DNA from: Megalopta genalis
Taxonomy: Eukaryota > Arthropoda > Insecta > Hymenoptera > Halictidae
Direction: 5' to 3'
NCBI RefSeq assembly: GCF_051020955.1
Contig: NW_027476485.1
Span: 1 to 64,000, forward strand
DNA: 64,000 bases
A program made the position numbers and the translations under genes. Below the pieces are notes generated by a model. The model saw only the letters and a program-made list of their open reading frames with translations, did no database searches and was not told the DNA's origin. This document shows, one piece after another, positions 38,901 through 52,060 of the stretch (positions within the stretch are counted from its first letter, which is position 1; every line of letters starts with the position of its first letter).

Positions 38901-41811
38901 AAGCTAAACCTTCTACATCGCATTGATTTGAAGCTAAATCATGTGTTTTGCATGGATTTGAAGCTAACTCGTTAGTTTCGCATGCAGTTGTATCTAAATA
39001 ATTTATATCACAAGTATTTGTAGCTAAACCATTTGTTTCGCATGGATTTGAAGCTACCTCGTTTGTTCCCCCTACTTTTGAAGCTATATCAGTTATATCG
39101 CATGGATTTGTAGCTGAACCTACTACATCGCATTGATTTGCAGCTAAATCATGTGTATCGCACGGATTTGAAGCTAAACCTTCTACATCGCATTGATTTG
39201 AAGCTAAACCATTTGTTTCACATGGATTTGAAGCTACGCCTTCTACTACGCATTGATTTGAAGCTAAATCATTTGTTTCGCATGGAATTGAAGCTATCTC
39301 GTTTGTTCCTCCTGCTTATGAAGCTATATCACTTATATCGCATGGATTTGAAGCTGAGCCAACTACATCGTATTGATTTGAAGCTAAATCTTGTGTATCG
39401 CATGGATTTGAAACTAATCCTTCTACATCACATTGATTTGCTGCTAAATCATGAGTTTTGAATGGATTTGAAGCTAACTCGTTCGTTTCGCCTGCAGTTG
39501 ATTCTACATCACTTATATCGCTAGTATTTGATGCTAAATCATGTGTATCGCGTGGATTTTGAAGCTAACTCGTTTGATTAGTCTTCATTTGAAGCTATAT
39601 CACTTACACCCCAAGTGTTTGAAGCTATATCATTTGTTTCGCATGGATTTGAAGCTAAACCTTCTTCATCGCATTGATTTGCAGTTAAATCATGTGTTTC
39701 GCATGGATTTGAAGCCAACTCGTTCGTTGCGCATGCAGTTCAATCTTAATAACGTATATCACAAGTATTTGAAGCTAAACCATTTGATTCGCATGGATTT
39801 GAAGCTAAGCCTTCTACTTCGCATTAATTGGAAGTTAAGTCACGTGTTTTGCATGGATTTGAAGCTAAACCTTCTACTTCGCATTGATTTCAAGCTAAGT
39901 CATGTGTCTCGCATGGATTTGAAGCTAACTTGTTCGTTTCGCCTCCATTTGAAACTATGTCACTTATATCGCAAGTATTGAAGCCAAATCATATGTGCCG
40001 CATGGATTTGAAGCTAAACCTTCTACATCGCAATGATTTGCAGCTAAATCATGTGTTTCGCATTGACTTGAAGCTAACTCGTTCGTTGCGCATGCATTTA
40101 AATCTAAATAACGTATATCACAAGTATTTGAAGCTAAACCATTTGATTCGCATGGATTTGAAGCTAAGCCTTCTACTTCGCATTTATTGGAAGTTAAATC
40201 ACGTGTTTTGCATGGATTTGAAGCTAAACCTTCTACATCGCATTGATTTGAAGATAAATCATGTGTTTCGCATAGATTTGAAGCTAACTCGTTAGTTTCG
40301 CATGCAGTTGTAGCTAAATAATTTATATCACAAGTATTTGTAGCTAAACCATTTGTTTCGCATGGATTTGAAGCTACCTCGTTTTTCCCCCTACTTTTGA
40401 AGCTATATCACTTATATCGCATGGATTTGAAGCTGAACCTACTACATCGCATTGATTTGAAGCTAAATCTTGTGTTTCGCATGAATTTGAAGCAAACCAT
40501 CTACATCGCATTTATTTGAAGCTTAATCATGTGTATCGCATGGATTTGAAGCTAAGCCTTCTACATCACATTGATTTGAAGCTAAATCATGTGTATCGCT
40601 TGGATTTTGAAGCTAACTCGTTTGATTAGTCTGCATTTGAAGCTATATCACTTATACCCCAAGTGTTTGAAGCTATATCATATGTTTCGCGTGGATTTGA
40701 AGCTAAACCTTCTACAACGCATTGATTTGAAGCTAAGTCATGTGTCTCACATGGATTTGAAGCTAACTCGTTCGTTTCGCCTCCATTTGAAACTATGTCA
40801 CTTATATCGCAAGTATTTGAAGCTAAATCATATGTGCCGCATGGATTTGAAGCTGAACCTACTACATCGCATTGATTTGAAGCTAAATCTTGTGTATCGC
40901 ATGGTTTTAAAGCTAAAGCTTCTACATCGCATTGATTTGAAGCTAAATCTTTTGTTTCGCATGGATTTGAATCTAAGCCTTGTCCTTCGAATTGACTTGA
41001 AGCTTAATCAAGTGTTTCGTATGGATTTGAAGCTAAACTTTCTACATCGCATTGATTTGAAGCTAAATCTTCTACATTCTATTGATTTGAAGCTAAACCT
41101 TCTACCTCTTATTGTTTTGAAGCTAAACCTTCTACATCGCAATGATTTGCAGCTAAATCTAGTGTATCGCGTGGATTTGAAGCTAAACCTTCTATATCGC
41201 ATTGATTTGCAGCTAAATCATGTGTATCGCACGGATTTGAAGCGAAACCTTCTACATTACATTGATTTGCAGCTAAATCGTGTGTTTTGCATGGATTTGA
41301 AGCTAACTCGTTCGTTTCGCCTCCATTTGAAACTATATCACTTATATCGCAAGTATTTGAAGCTGAGCCTAATACATCGCATTCATTTGAAGCTAAATCT
41401 TGTGTATCGCATGGATTTGAAACTAAACCTTCTACATCACATTGATTTGCTGCTAAATCATGAGTTTCGAATGGATTTGAAGCTAACTCGTTCGTTTCGC
41501 CTGCAGTTGAATCTACATTACTTATATCGCTAGTATTTGAAGCTAAATCATGTGTATCGCGAGGATTTTGAAGCTAACTCCTTTGATTAGTATTCATTTG
41601 AAGCTATATCACTTACACCCCAAGTGTTTGAAGTTAAATCATATGTTTCGCGTGGATTTGAAGCTAAACCTTCTACATCGCATTGATTTGCAGCTAAGTC
41701 ATGTGTCTCGCATGGATTTGAAGCTAACTCGTTCGTTCGCCACCATTTGAAACTATGTCACTTATATCGCAAGTATTTGAAGGTAAATCATATGTGCCGC
41801 ATGGATTTGAA
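34614..41811. repeat. 3597-bp tandem duplication overlapping the 3271-bp pair
   Basis: 34614-38210 is repeated at 38211-41811. The offset is 3597 bp up to 36.9 kb and 3600 bp after 37.8 kb. The second copy inherits the GTATTTAAAGC variant (34912 and 38509), which the first 3271-bp unit lacks, so this duplication came after the 3271-bp one. The junction lies in 38191-38217: upstream sequence (GAAGGTAAATC) matches the right end of the second copy at 41781, and downstream sequence (GCTGATCCTAC) matches 34617. Confidence 0.9.
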
Positions 41812-44800
41812 GCTGAACCTACTACATCGCATTGATTTGAAGCTAAATCTTGTGTATCGTATGGATTTGAAGCTAAACCTTCTACATCGCATTGATTTGA
41901 AGCTAAATCATTTGTTTCGCATGGATTTGAATCTAAGCCTTGTCCTTCGAATTGATTTGAAGCTAAATCAAGTGTTTCGTATGGATTTGAAGCTAAACTT
42001 TCTACATCGCATTTGTTTTGAAGCTAAATCTTCTACATTCTATTGATTTGAAGCTAAACCTTCTACCTCTTATTGTTTTGAAGCTAAACCTTCTACATCG
42101 CAATGATTTGCAGCTAAATCTAGTGTATCGCGTGGATTTGAAGCTAAACCTTCTATATCGCATTGATTTGCAGCTAAATCATGTGTATCGCACGATTTGA
42201 AGCTAAATCTTCTACATCGCATTGATTTGAAGCTAAATCATTTGTTTCGCATGGATTTGAATCTCAGCCTTGTCCTTCGAATTGATTTGAAGCTAGATCA
42301 TGTGTTTCGTATGGATTTGAAGCTAAACCTTAACATCGCATTGATTTGAAGCTAAACCTTCTACATTCTATTGATTTGAAGCTAAACCTTCTACCTCTTA
42401 TTGTTTTGAAGCTAAACCTTCTACATCGCAATGATTTGCAGCTAAATCATGTGTTTCGCATTGATTTGAAAGCTAACTCGTTCGTTGCGCATGCAGTTAA
42501 ATCTAAATAACGTATATCACAAGTATTTGAAGCTAAACCATTTGATTCGCATGGATTTGAAGCTAACCTTCTACTTCGAATTTATTGTAAGTTAAATCAC
42601 GTGTTTTGCATGGATTTGAAGCTAAACCTTCTACATCGCATTGATTTGAAAATAAAGCGTGTGTTTCGCATAGATTTGAAGCTAACTCGTTAGTTTCGCA
42701 TGCAGTTGTAGCTAAATAATTTATATCACAAGTATTTGTAGCTAAACCATTTGTTTCGCATGGATTTGAAGCTACCTCGTTTGTTTCCCCTACTTTTGAA
42801 GCTATATCACTTATATCGCATGGATTTGAAGCTGAACCTACTACATCGCATTGATTTGAAGCTAAATCTTGTGTGTCGCATGAATTTGAAGCAAACCATC
42901 TACATCGCATTTATTTGAAGCTTAATCATGTGTATCACATGGATTGGAAGCTAAGCCATCTACATCACATTGATTTGAAGCTAAATCATGTGTATCGCTT
43001 GGATTTTGATGCTAACTCGTTTGATTAGTCTGCATTTGAAGCTATATCACTTATACCCCAAGTGTTTGAAGCTATATCATATGTTTCGCGTGGATTTGAA
43101 GCTAAACCTTCTACATCGCATTGAGTTGAAGCTAAGTCATGTGTCTCGCATGGATTTGAAGCTAACTCGTTCGTTTCGCCTCCATTTGAAACTATGTCAC
43201 TTATATCGCAAGTATTTGAAGCTAAATCATATGTGCCGCATGGATTTGAAGCTGAACCTACTACATCGCATTGATTTGAAGCTAAATCTTGTGTATCGCA
43301 TGGATTTGAAGCTAAACCTTCTACATCGCATTGATTTGAAGCTAAATCATTTGTTTCGCATGGATTTGAATCTAAGCCTTGTCCTTCGAATTGATTTGAA
43401 GCTAAATCAAGTGTTACGTATGGATTTGAAGCTAAACTTTCTACATCGCATTGATTTGAAGCTAAATCTTCTACATTCTATTGATTTGAAGCTAAACCTT
43501 CTACCTCTTATTGTTTTGAAGCTAAACCTTCTACATCGCAATGATTTGCAGCTAAATCTAGTGTATCGCGTGGATTTGAAGCTAAACCTTCTATATTGCA
43601 TTGATTTGCAGCTAAATCATGTGTATCGCACGGATTTGAAGCTAAACCTTCTACATCGCTTTGATTTGAAGCTAAACCATTTGTTTCACATGGATTTGAA
43701 GCTACGCCTTCTACTACGCATTGATTTGAAGCTAAATCATTTGTTTCGCATGGAATTGAAGCTACCCCGTTTGTTCCTCCTGGTTATGAAGCTATATCAC
43801 TTATATGGCATGGATTTGAAGCTGAGCCTACTACATCGTATATTGATTTGAAGCTAAATCTTGTGTATCGCATGGATTTGAAGCAAACCATCTACATCGC
43901 ATTTATTTGAAGCTTAATCATGTGTATCACATGGATTTGAAGCTAAGCCTTCTACATCACATTGATTTGAAGCTAAATCATGTGTGTCGCTTGGATTTTG
44001 ATGCTAACTCGTTTGATTAGTCTGCATTTGAAGCTATATCACTTATACCCCAAGTGTTTGAAGCTATATCATATGTGTCGCGTGGATTTGAAGCTAAACC
44101 TTCTACATCGCATTGAGTTGAAGCTAAGTCATGTGTCTCGCATGGATTTGAAGCTAACTCGTTCGTTTCGCCTCCATTTGAAACTATGTCACTTATATCG
44201 CAAGTATTTGAAGCTAAATCATATGTGCCGCATGGATTTGAAGCTGAACCTACTACATCGCATTGATTTGAAGCTAAATCTTGTGTATCGCATGGATTTG
44301 AAGCTAAACCTTCTACATCGCATTGATTTGAAGCTAAATCATTTGTTTCGCATGGATTTGAATCTAAGCCTTGTCCTTCGATTTGATTTGAAGCTAAATC
44401 AAGTGTTTCGTATGGAATTGAAGCTACCTCGTTTGTTCCTCCTGCTTATGAAGCTATATCACTTATATCGCATGGATTTGAAGCTGAGCCTACTACATCG
44501 TATTGATTTGAAGCTAAATCTTCTACATTCTATTGATTTGAAGCTAAACCTTCTACCTCTTATTGTTTTGAAGCTAAACCTTCTACATCGCAATGATTTG
44601 CAGCTAAATCTAGTGTATCGCGTGGATTTGAAGCTAAACCTTCTATATTGCATTGATCTGCAGCTAAATCATGTGTATCGCACGGATTTGAAGCTAAACC
44701 TTCTACATCGCTTTGATTTGAAGCTAAACCATTTGTTTCACATGGATTTGAAGCTACGCCTTCTACTACGCATTGATTTGAAGCTAAATCATTTGTTTCG

Positions 44801-45220
44801 CATGGAATTGAAGCTACCCCGTTTGTTCCTCCTGGTTATGAAGCTATATCACTTATATGGCATGGATTTGAAGCTGAGCCTACTACATCGTATTGATTTG
44901 AAGCTAAATCTTGTGTATCGCATGGATTTGAAGCAAACCATCTACATCGCATTTATTTGAAGCTTAATCATGTGTATCACATGGATTTGAAGCTAAGCCT
45001 TCTACATCACATTGATTTGAAGCTAAATCATGTGTATCGCTTGGATTTTGATGCTAACTCGTTTGATTAGTCTGCATTTGAAGCTATATCACTTATACCC
45101 CAAGTGTTTGAAGCTATATCATATGTTTCGCGTGGATTTGAAGCTAAACCTTCTACATCGCATTGAGTTGAAGCTAAGTCATGTGTCTCGCATGGATTTG
45201 AAGCTAACTCGTTCGTTTCG
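41812..45220. repeat. Continuation of the copy of 24-29 kb
   Basis: This is the right part of the long-range copy of 24.1-28.9 kb. Its offset grows from 16019 to 16287 bp (after about 42640) and 16319 bp (after about 43840) because of an extra 269-bp stretch and then an extra 32 bp. The three-unit series at 42988, 43980 and 45030 repeats that at 26701, 27661 and 28711. The match stops near 45210, where CGCCTGCAGTTG replaces CGCCTCCATTTG. Private single-base indels occur at about 42194, 42470 and 42560. Confidence 0.82.
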
Positions 45221-48120
45221 CCTGCAGTTGAATCTACATTACTTATATCGCTAGTATTTGAAGCTAAATCATTTGTATCGCGAGGATTTTGAAGCTAACT
45301 CCTTTGGTTGGTCTTCATTTGAAGCTATATCACTTACACCCCAAGTGTTTGAAGCTATATCATTTGTTTCGCATGGATTTGAAGCTAAACCTTCTTCATC
45401 GTATTGATTTGAAGATAATTCGAGTGTTTCGCATAGATTTGAAGCTAACTCGTTAGTTTTGCATGCAGTTGTAGCTAAATAATTTATATCACAAGTATTT
45501 GTAGCTAAACCATTTGTTTCGCATGGATTTGAAGCTACCTCGTTTGTTCCCCCTACTTTTGAAGCTATATCACTTATATCGCATGGATTTGAAGCTGAAC
45601 CTACTACATCGCATTGATTTGAAGCTAAATCTTGTGTGTCGCATGAATTTGAAGCAAACCATCTACATCGCATTGATTTGAAGCTTAATCATGTGTATCG
45701 CATGGATTTGAAGCTAAGCATTCTACATCACATTGATTTGAAGCTAAATCATGTGTATCGCTTGGATTTTGAAGCTAACTCGATCGTTTCGCCACCAATT
45801 GAAACTATGTCACATATTCGCAAGTATTTGAAGCTAAATCATATGTGCCGCATGGATTTGAAGCTGAACCTACTACATCGCATTGATTTGAAGCTAAATC
45901 TTGTGTATCGCATGGATTTGAAACTAAACCTTCTACATCACATTGATTTGCTGCTAAATCATGAGTTTCGAATGGATTTGAAGCTAACTCGTTCGTTTCG
46001 CATGCAGTTGAATCTACATTACTTATATCGCTAGTATTTGAAGCTAAATCATGTGTATCGCGAGGATTTTGAAGCTAACTCCTTTGATTAGTCTTCATTT
46101 GAAGCTATATCACTTACACCCCAAGTGTTTCAAGCTATATCAGTTGTTTCGCATTGATTTGCAGCTAAATCATGTGTTTCGCATGGATTTGAAGCTAACT
46201 CGTTCGTTGCGCATGCAGTTCAATCTAAATAACGTATATCACAAGTATTTGAAGCTAAACCATTTGATTCGTATGAATTTGAAGCTAAGCTTTCTACATC
46301 GCATTGATTTGAAGATAAATCTAGTGTATCGCATGGATTTGAAGCTAAACCTTCTACATCGCATTGATTTGAAGCTAAACCATTTGTTTCACATGGATTT
46401 GAAGTTACGCCTTCTACTACGCATTGATTTGAAGCTAAGTCATGTGTCTCGCATGGATTTGAAGCTAACTCGTTTGTTTCGCCTGCATTTGAAACTATGT
46501 CACTTATATCGCAAGTATATGAAGCTAAATCATATGTGCCGCATGGATTTGAAGCTGAACCTACTACATCGCATTGATTTGAAGCTAAATCTTGTTTATC
46601 GCATGGATTTGAAGCTAAACCTTCTACATCGCATTGATTTGAAGCTAAATCATTTGTTTCGCATGGATTTGAATCTAAGCCTAGTCCTTTGAATTAATTT
46701 GAAACTAAATCAAGTGTTTCGTATGGATTTGAAGCTAAACCTTCTACATCACATTGATTTGAAGCTAAATCTTCTACATTCTATTGATTTGAAGCTAAAC
46801 CTTCTACCTCTTATTGTTTTGAAGCTAAACCTTCTACATCGCAATGATTTGCATCTAAATCATGTGTTTCGCATGGATTTGAAGCTAACTCGTTCGTTTC
46901 GCCTGCAGTTGAATCTACATTACTTATATCGCTAGTATTTGAAGCTAAATCTTGTGTATCGCGTGGATTTTTAAGCTAACTCGTTTGATTAGACTTCATT
47001 TGAAGCTATATCACTTACACCCCAAGTGTTTGAAGCTATATCATTTGTTTCGCATGAATTTGAAGCTAAACCTTCTTCATCGCATTGATTTGTAGCTAAA
47101 TCATGTGTTTCGCACGGATTTGAAGCTAAACCTTCTACATCGCATTGATTTGAAGATAAACCATTTGTTTCACATGGATTTGAAGCTACCCCTTCTACTA
47201 CGCATTGATTTGAAGCTAAATCATTTGTTTCGCATGGAATTGAAGCTACCTCGTTTGTTCCTCCTGCTTTTTAATCTATATCACTTATATCGAATGGATT
47301 TGAAGCTGAGCCTACTACATCGCATTGATTTGAAGCTAAATCTTGTGTATCGCATGGATTTGAAACTAAACCTTCTACATCACATTGATTTGGTGCTAAA
47401 TCATGAGTTTTGAATGGATTTGAAGCTAACTCGTTCGTTTCGCCTGCAGTTGATTCTACATCACTTATATCGCAAGTATTTGAAGCTAAATCATGTGTAT
47501 CGCGTGGATTTTGAATCTAACTCGTTTGATTATTCTGCATTTGAAGCTATATCACTTATACCCCAAGCGTTTGAAGCTAAATCATATGTTTCGCGTGGAT
47601 TTGAAGCTAAACCTTCTACATCGCATTGATTTGAAGCTAAGTCATGTGTCTCGCATGGATTTGAAGCTAACTCGTTCGTTTCGCCTCCATTTGAAACTAT
47701 GTCACTTATATCGCAAGTATTTTAAGCTAAATAATATGTGCCGCATGGATTTGAAGCTGAACCTACTACATCGCATTGATTTGAAGCTACATCTTGTGTA
47801 TCGCATGGATTTGAAGCTAAATCTTGTGTATCGCATGGATTTGAAGCTAAACCTTCTACATCGCATGGATTTGAAGCTAAACCTTCTACCTCTTATTGTT
47901 TTGAATCTAAACCTTCTACATCGCAATGATTTGCAGCTAAATCATGTGTTTCGCATGGATTTGAAGCTAACTCGTTCGTTTCGCCTGCAGTTGAATCTAC
48001 ATTACTTATATCGCTAGTATTTGAAGCTAAATCATGTGTATCGCGTGGATTTTGAAGCTAACTCGTTTGATTAGTCTTCATTTGAAGCTATATCACTTAC
48101 ACCCCAAGTGTTTGAAGCTA
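45221..48120. repeat. Mosaic array segment
   Basis: This stretch joins short pieces of several block types. Extra-T junctions occur at about 45285, 45770, 46066, 47509 and 48050. Private changes include CTCCTTTGGTTGGTC at 45300, CACATATTCGCAAG at about 45811 with one base missing, and GCTTTTTAATC at about 47268. No unique sequence or gene was found. Confidence 0.75.
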
Positions 48121-51100
48121 TATCACGTGTTTTGCATGGATTTGAATCTAAACCTTCTACATCGCATTGATTTGAAGCTAAATCATGTGCTTCGCATGCA
48201 GTTGAAGCTAAATCATGTCTTTCACAAGTATTTGAAGATGAACCATTTGAATCGCATTGATTTGAACCCGAGCCTTCTACTTCGCACTGATTTGCAGCTA
48301 ATTAATGTGATTCGCATGGATTTGAAGCTAAACCTTCTACATCGCATTGATTTGCAGCTGAATCATGTGTTTCGCATGGATTTGAAGCTAAACCTTCTAC
48401 ATCGCATTGATTTGAAGCTAAATCATGAGTTTTGAATGGATTTGAAGCTAACTCGTTCTTTTCGCCTCCATTTGAAACTATATCACTTATATCGCAAGCA
48501 TTTGAAGCTAAATCATATATGCCGCATGGATTTGAAGCTGAACCTACTACATCGCATTGATTTGAAGCTAAATCTTATGTATTGCATGGATTTGAAGCTA
48601 ATCCGTCTACATCGCATTGATTTGAAGATAAATCGTGTGTTTCGCATGGATTTGAAGCTAAGCAATGTATATCACAAGTATTTGTAGCTAAACCATTTGT
48701 TTCGCATGGATTTGAAGCTACGGCTTCTACTTCGCATTGATTTGAAGCTAAATCATTTGTTTCGCAAGGAATTGAAGCTACCTCGTTTGTTCCTCCTGCT
48801 TTTGAAGCTATATCACTTATATCGCATGGATTTGAAGCTGAACCTACTACATCACATTTATTTGAAGCTAAATCTTGTGTATCGCATGGATTTGAAGCAA
48901 ACCATCTACATCGCATTGATTTGAAGCTTAATCATGTGTTTCGTATGAATTTGATGGTAACTCGTTTGTTTCGCATGCAGTTGTAGCTAAATAATGTATA
49001 TCACAAGTATTTGTAGCTAAACCATTTGTTTCGCATGGATTTGAAGCTAAACCTTCTACATCGCATTGATTTGCAGCTAAATCATGTGTTTCGCATGGAT
49101 TTGAAGCTAACTCGTTCGTTTCGCCTACATTTGAAACTATATCACTTATATCGCAAGTATTTGAAGCTAAATCATATGTGCCGCATGGATTTGAAGCTGA
49201 ACCTACTACATCGCATTGATTTGAAGCTAAATCTTGTGTATCGCACGGATTTGAAGCTAAACCTTCTACATCGCATTGATTTGAAGATAAACCATTTGTT
49301 TCACATGGATTTGAAGCTACGCCTTCTACTACGCATTGATTTGGAGCTAAATCATTTGTTTCGCATGGAATTGAAGCTACCTCGTTTGTTCCTCCTGCTT
49401 TTGTAGCTATATCACTTATATCGCAAGTATTTGAAGCTAAATCATGTGTATCGCGTGGATTTTGATTCTAACTCGTTTGATTAGTCTGCATTTGAAGCTA
49501 TATCACTTATACCCCAACTGTTTGAAGCTAAATCATATGTTTCGCGTGGATTTGAAGCTAAACCTTCTACATCGCATTGATTTGAAGCTAAGTCATGTGT
49601 CTCGCATGGATTTGAAGCTAACTCGTTTGTTTCGCCTGCATTTGAAACTATGTCACTTATATCGCAAGTATATGAAGCTAAATCATATGTGCCGCATGGA
49701 TTTGAAGCTGAACCTACTACATCGCATTGATTTGAAGCTAAATCTTGTGTATCGCATGGATTTGAAGCTAAACCTTCTACATCGCATTGATTTGAAGCTA
49801 AATCATTTGTTTCGCATGGATTTGAATCTAAGCCTAGTCCTTCGAATTAATTTGAAGCTAAATCAAGTGTTTCGTATGGATTTGAAGCTAAACCTTCTAC
49901 ATCGCATTGATTTGAAGCTAAATCTTCTACATTCTATTGATTTGAAGCTAAACCTTCTACCTCTTATTGTTTTGAAGCTAAACCTTCTACATCGCAATGA
50001 TTTGCAGCTAAATCATGTGTTTCGCATGGATTTGAAGCTAACTCGTTCGTTTCGCCTGCAGTTGAATCTACATTACTTATATCGCTAGTATTTGAAGCTA
50101 ACTCATGTGTATCGCGTGGATTTTGAAGCTAACTCGTTTGATTAGTCTTCATTTGAAGCTATATCACTTACACCCCAAGTGTTTGAAGCTATATCATTTG
50201 TTTCGCATGGATTTGAAGCTAAACCTTCTTCATCGCATTGATTTGTACCTAAATCATGTGTTTCGCACGGATTTGAAGCTAAACCTTCTACATCGCATTG
50301 ATTTGAAATAAACCATTTGTTTCACATGGATTTGAAGCTACGACTTCTACTACGCATTGATTTGAAGCTAAATCATTTGTTTCGCATGGAATAGAAGCTA
50401 CCTCGTTTGTTCCTCCTGCTTTTTAAGCTATATCACTTATATCGAATAGATTTGAAGCTGAGCCTACTACATCGCATTGATTTGAAGCTAAATCTTGTGT
50501 ATCGCATGGATTTGAAACTAAACCTTCTACATCACATTGATTTGCTGCTAAATCATGTGTTTCGCATGGATTTGAAGCTAACTCGTTCGTTTCGCCTGCA
50601 GTTGAATCTACATTACTTATATCGCTAGTATTTGAAGCTAAATCATGTGTATCGCGTGGATTTGAAGCTAACTCGTTTGATTAGTCTTCATTTGAAGCTA
50701 TATCACTTACACCCCAAGTGTTTGAAGCTATATCATTTGTTTCGCATGGATTTGAAGCTAAACCTTCTTCATCGCATTGATTTGCAGCTAAATCATGTGT
50801 CTCGCATGGATTTGAAGCTAACTCGTTCGTTGCGCATGCAGTTCAATCTAAATAACGTATATCACAAGTATTTGAAGCTAAACCATTTGATTCGCATGGA
50901 TTTGAAGCTAAGCCTTCTACTTCGCATTAATAGGAAGATAAATCACGCGTTTTGCATGGATTTGAATCTAAACCTTCTACATCGCATTGATTTGAAGCTA
51001 AATCATGTGCTTCGCATGCAGTTGAAGCTAAATCATGTCTTTCACAAGTATTTGAAGATGAACCATTTGAATCGCATTGATTTGAACCCGAGCCTTCTAC

Positions 51101-52060
51101 TTCGCACTGATTTGCAGCTAATTAATGTGATTCGCATGGATTTGAAGCTAAACCTTCTACATCGCATTGATTTGCAGCTGAATCATGTGTTTCGCATGGA
51201 TTTGAAGCTAAACCTTCTACATCGCATTGATTTGAAGCTAAATCATGAGTTTTGAATGGATTTGAAGCTAACTCGTTCTTTTCGCCTCCATTTGAAACTA
51301 TATCACTTATATCGCAAGCATTTGAAGCTAAATCATATATGCCGCATGGATTTGAAGCTGAACCTACTACATCGCATTGATTTGAAGCTAAATCTTGTGT
51401 ATTGCATGGATTTGAAGCTAATCCGTCTACATCGCATTGATTTGAAGATAAATCGTGTGTTTCGCATGGATTTGAAGCTAAGCAATGTATATCACAAGTA
51501 TTTGTAGCTAAACCATTTGTTTCGCATGGATTTGAAGCTACGGCTTCTACTTCGCATTGATTTGAAGCTAAATCATTTGTTTCGCAAGGAATTGAAGCTA
51601 CCTCGTTTGTTCCTCCTGCTTTTGAAGCTATATCACTTATATCGCATGGATTTGAAGCTGAACCTACTACATCACATTTATTTGAAGCTAAATCTTGTGT
51701 ATCGCATGGATTTGAAGCAAACCATCTACATCGCATTGATTTGAAGCTTAATCATGTGCTTCGTATGAATTTGATGGTAACTCGTTTGTTTCGCATGCAG
51801 TTGTAGCTAAATAATGTATATCACAAGTATTTGTAGCTAAACCATTTGTTTCGCATGGATTTGAAGCTAAACCTTCTACATCGCATTGATTTGCAGCTAA
51901 ATCATGTGTTTCGCATGGATTTGAAGCTAACTCGTTCGTTTCGCCTCCATTTGAAACTATGTCACTTATATCGCAAGTATTTGAAGCTAAATCATATGTG
52001 CCGCATGGATTTGAAGCTGAACCTACTACATCGCATTGATTTGAAGCTAAATCTTGTGTA
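48121..52060. repeat. 1.1-kb block repeated 2820 bp apart
   Basis: 48121-49240 is repeated at 50941-52060, an offset of exactly 94 monomers. Both copies have CATGTGCTTCGCATGC, GCTAATTAATGTG, CGTTCTTTTCGCC, CATATATGCCGC, GCTAATCCGTC, GCTACGGCTTC and ATGAATTTGATGG. Only a few substitutions separate them, for example TCTTATGTATTG at 48572 against TCTTGTGTATTG at 51392. The 49241-50940 interval between them belongs to other block types, with extra-T junctions at 49444 and 50105. Confidence 0.87.
51122..51736 (-). other. Open minus-strand frame of 204 codons; probably not a gene
   Basis: This is the second longest minus-strand open stretch with the ASNPCETHDL / ASNQCDVEGL type of ten-residue repeat. 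Like the others it begins MRCRW at the GCAAACCATC one-base deletion, then continues in the Cys-periodic frame. The equivalent frame in the sister copy at 48575-48916 is open for only 113 codons, although the DNA is nearly identical: that copy enters different neighbouring sequence and carries a few substitutions. Openness that changes so easily between near-identical copies argues against selection on a protein. Confidence 0.1.
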
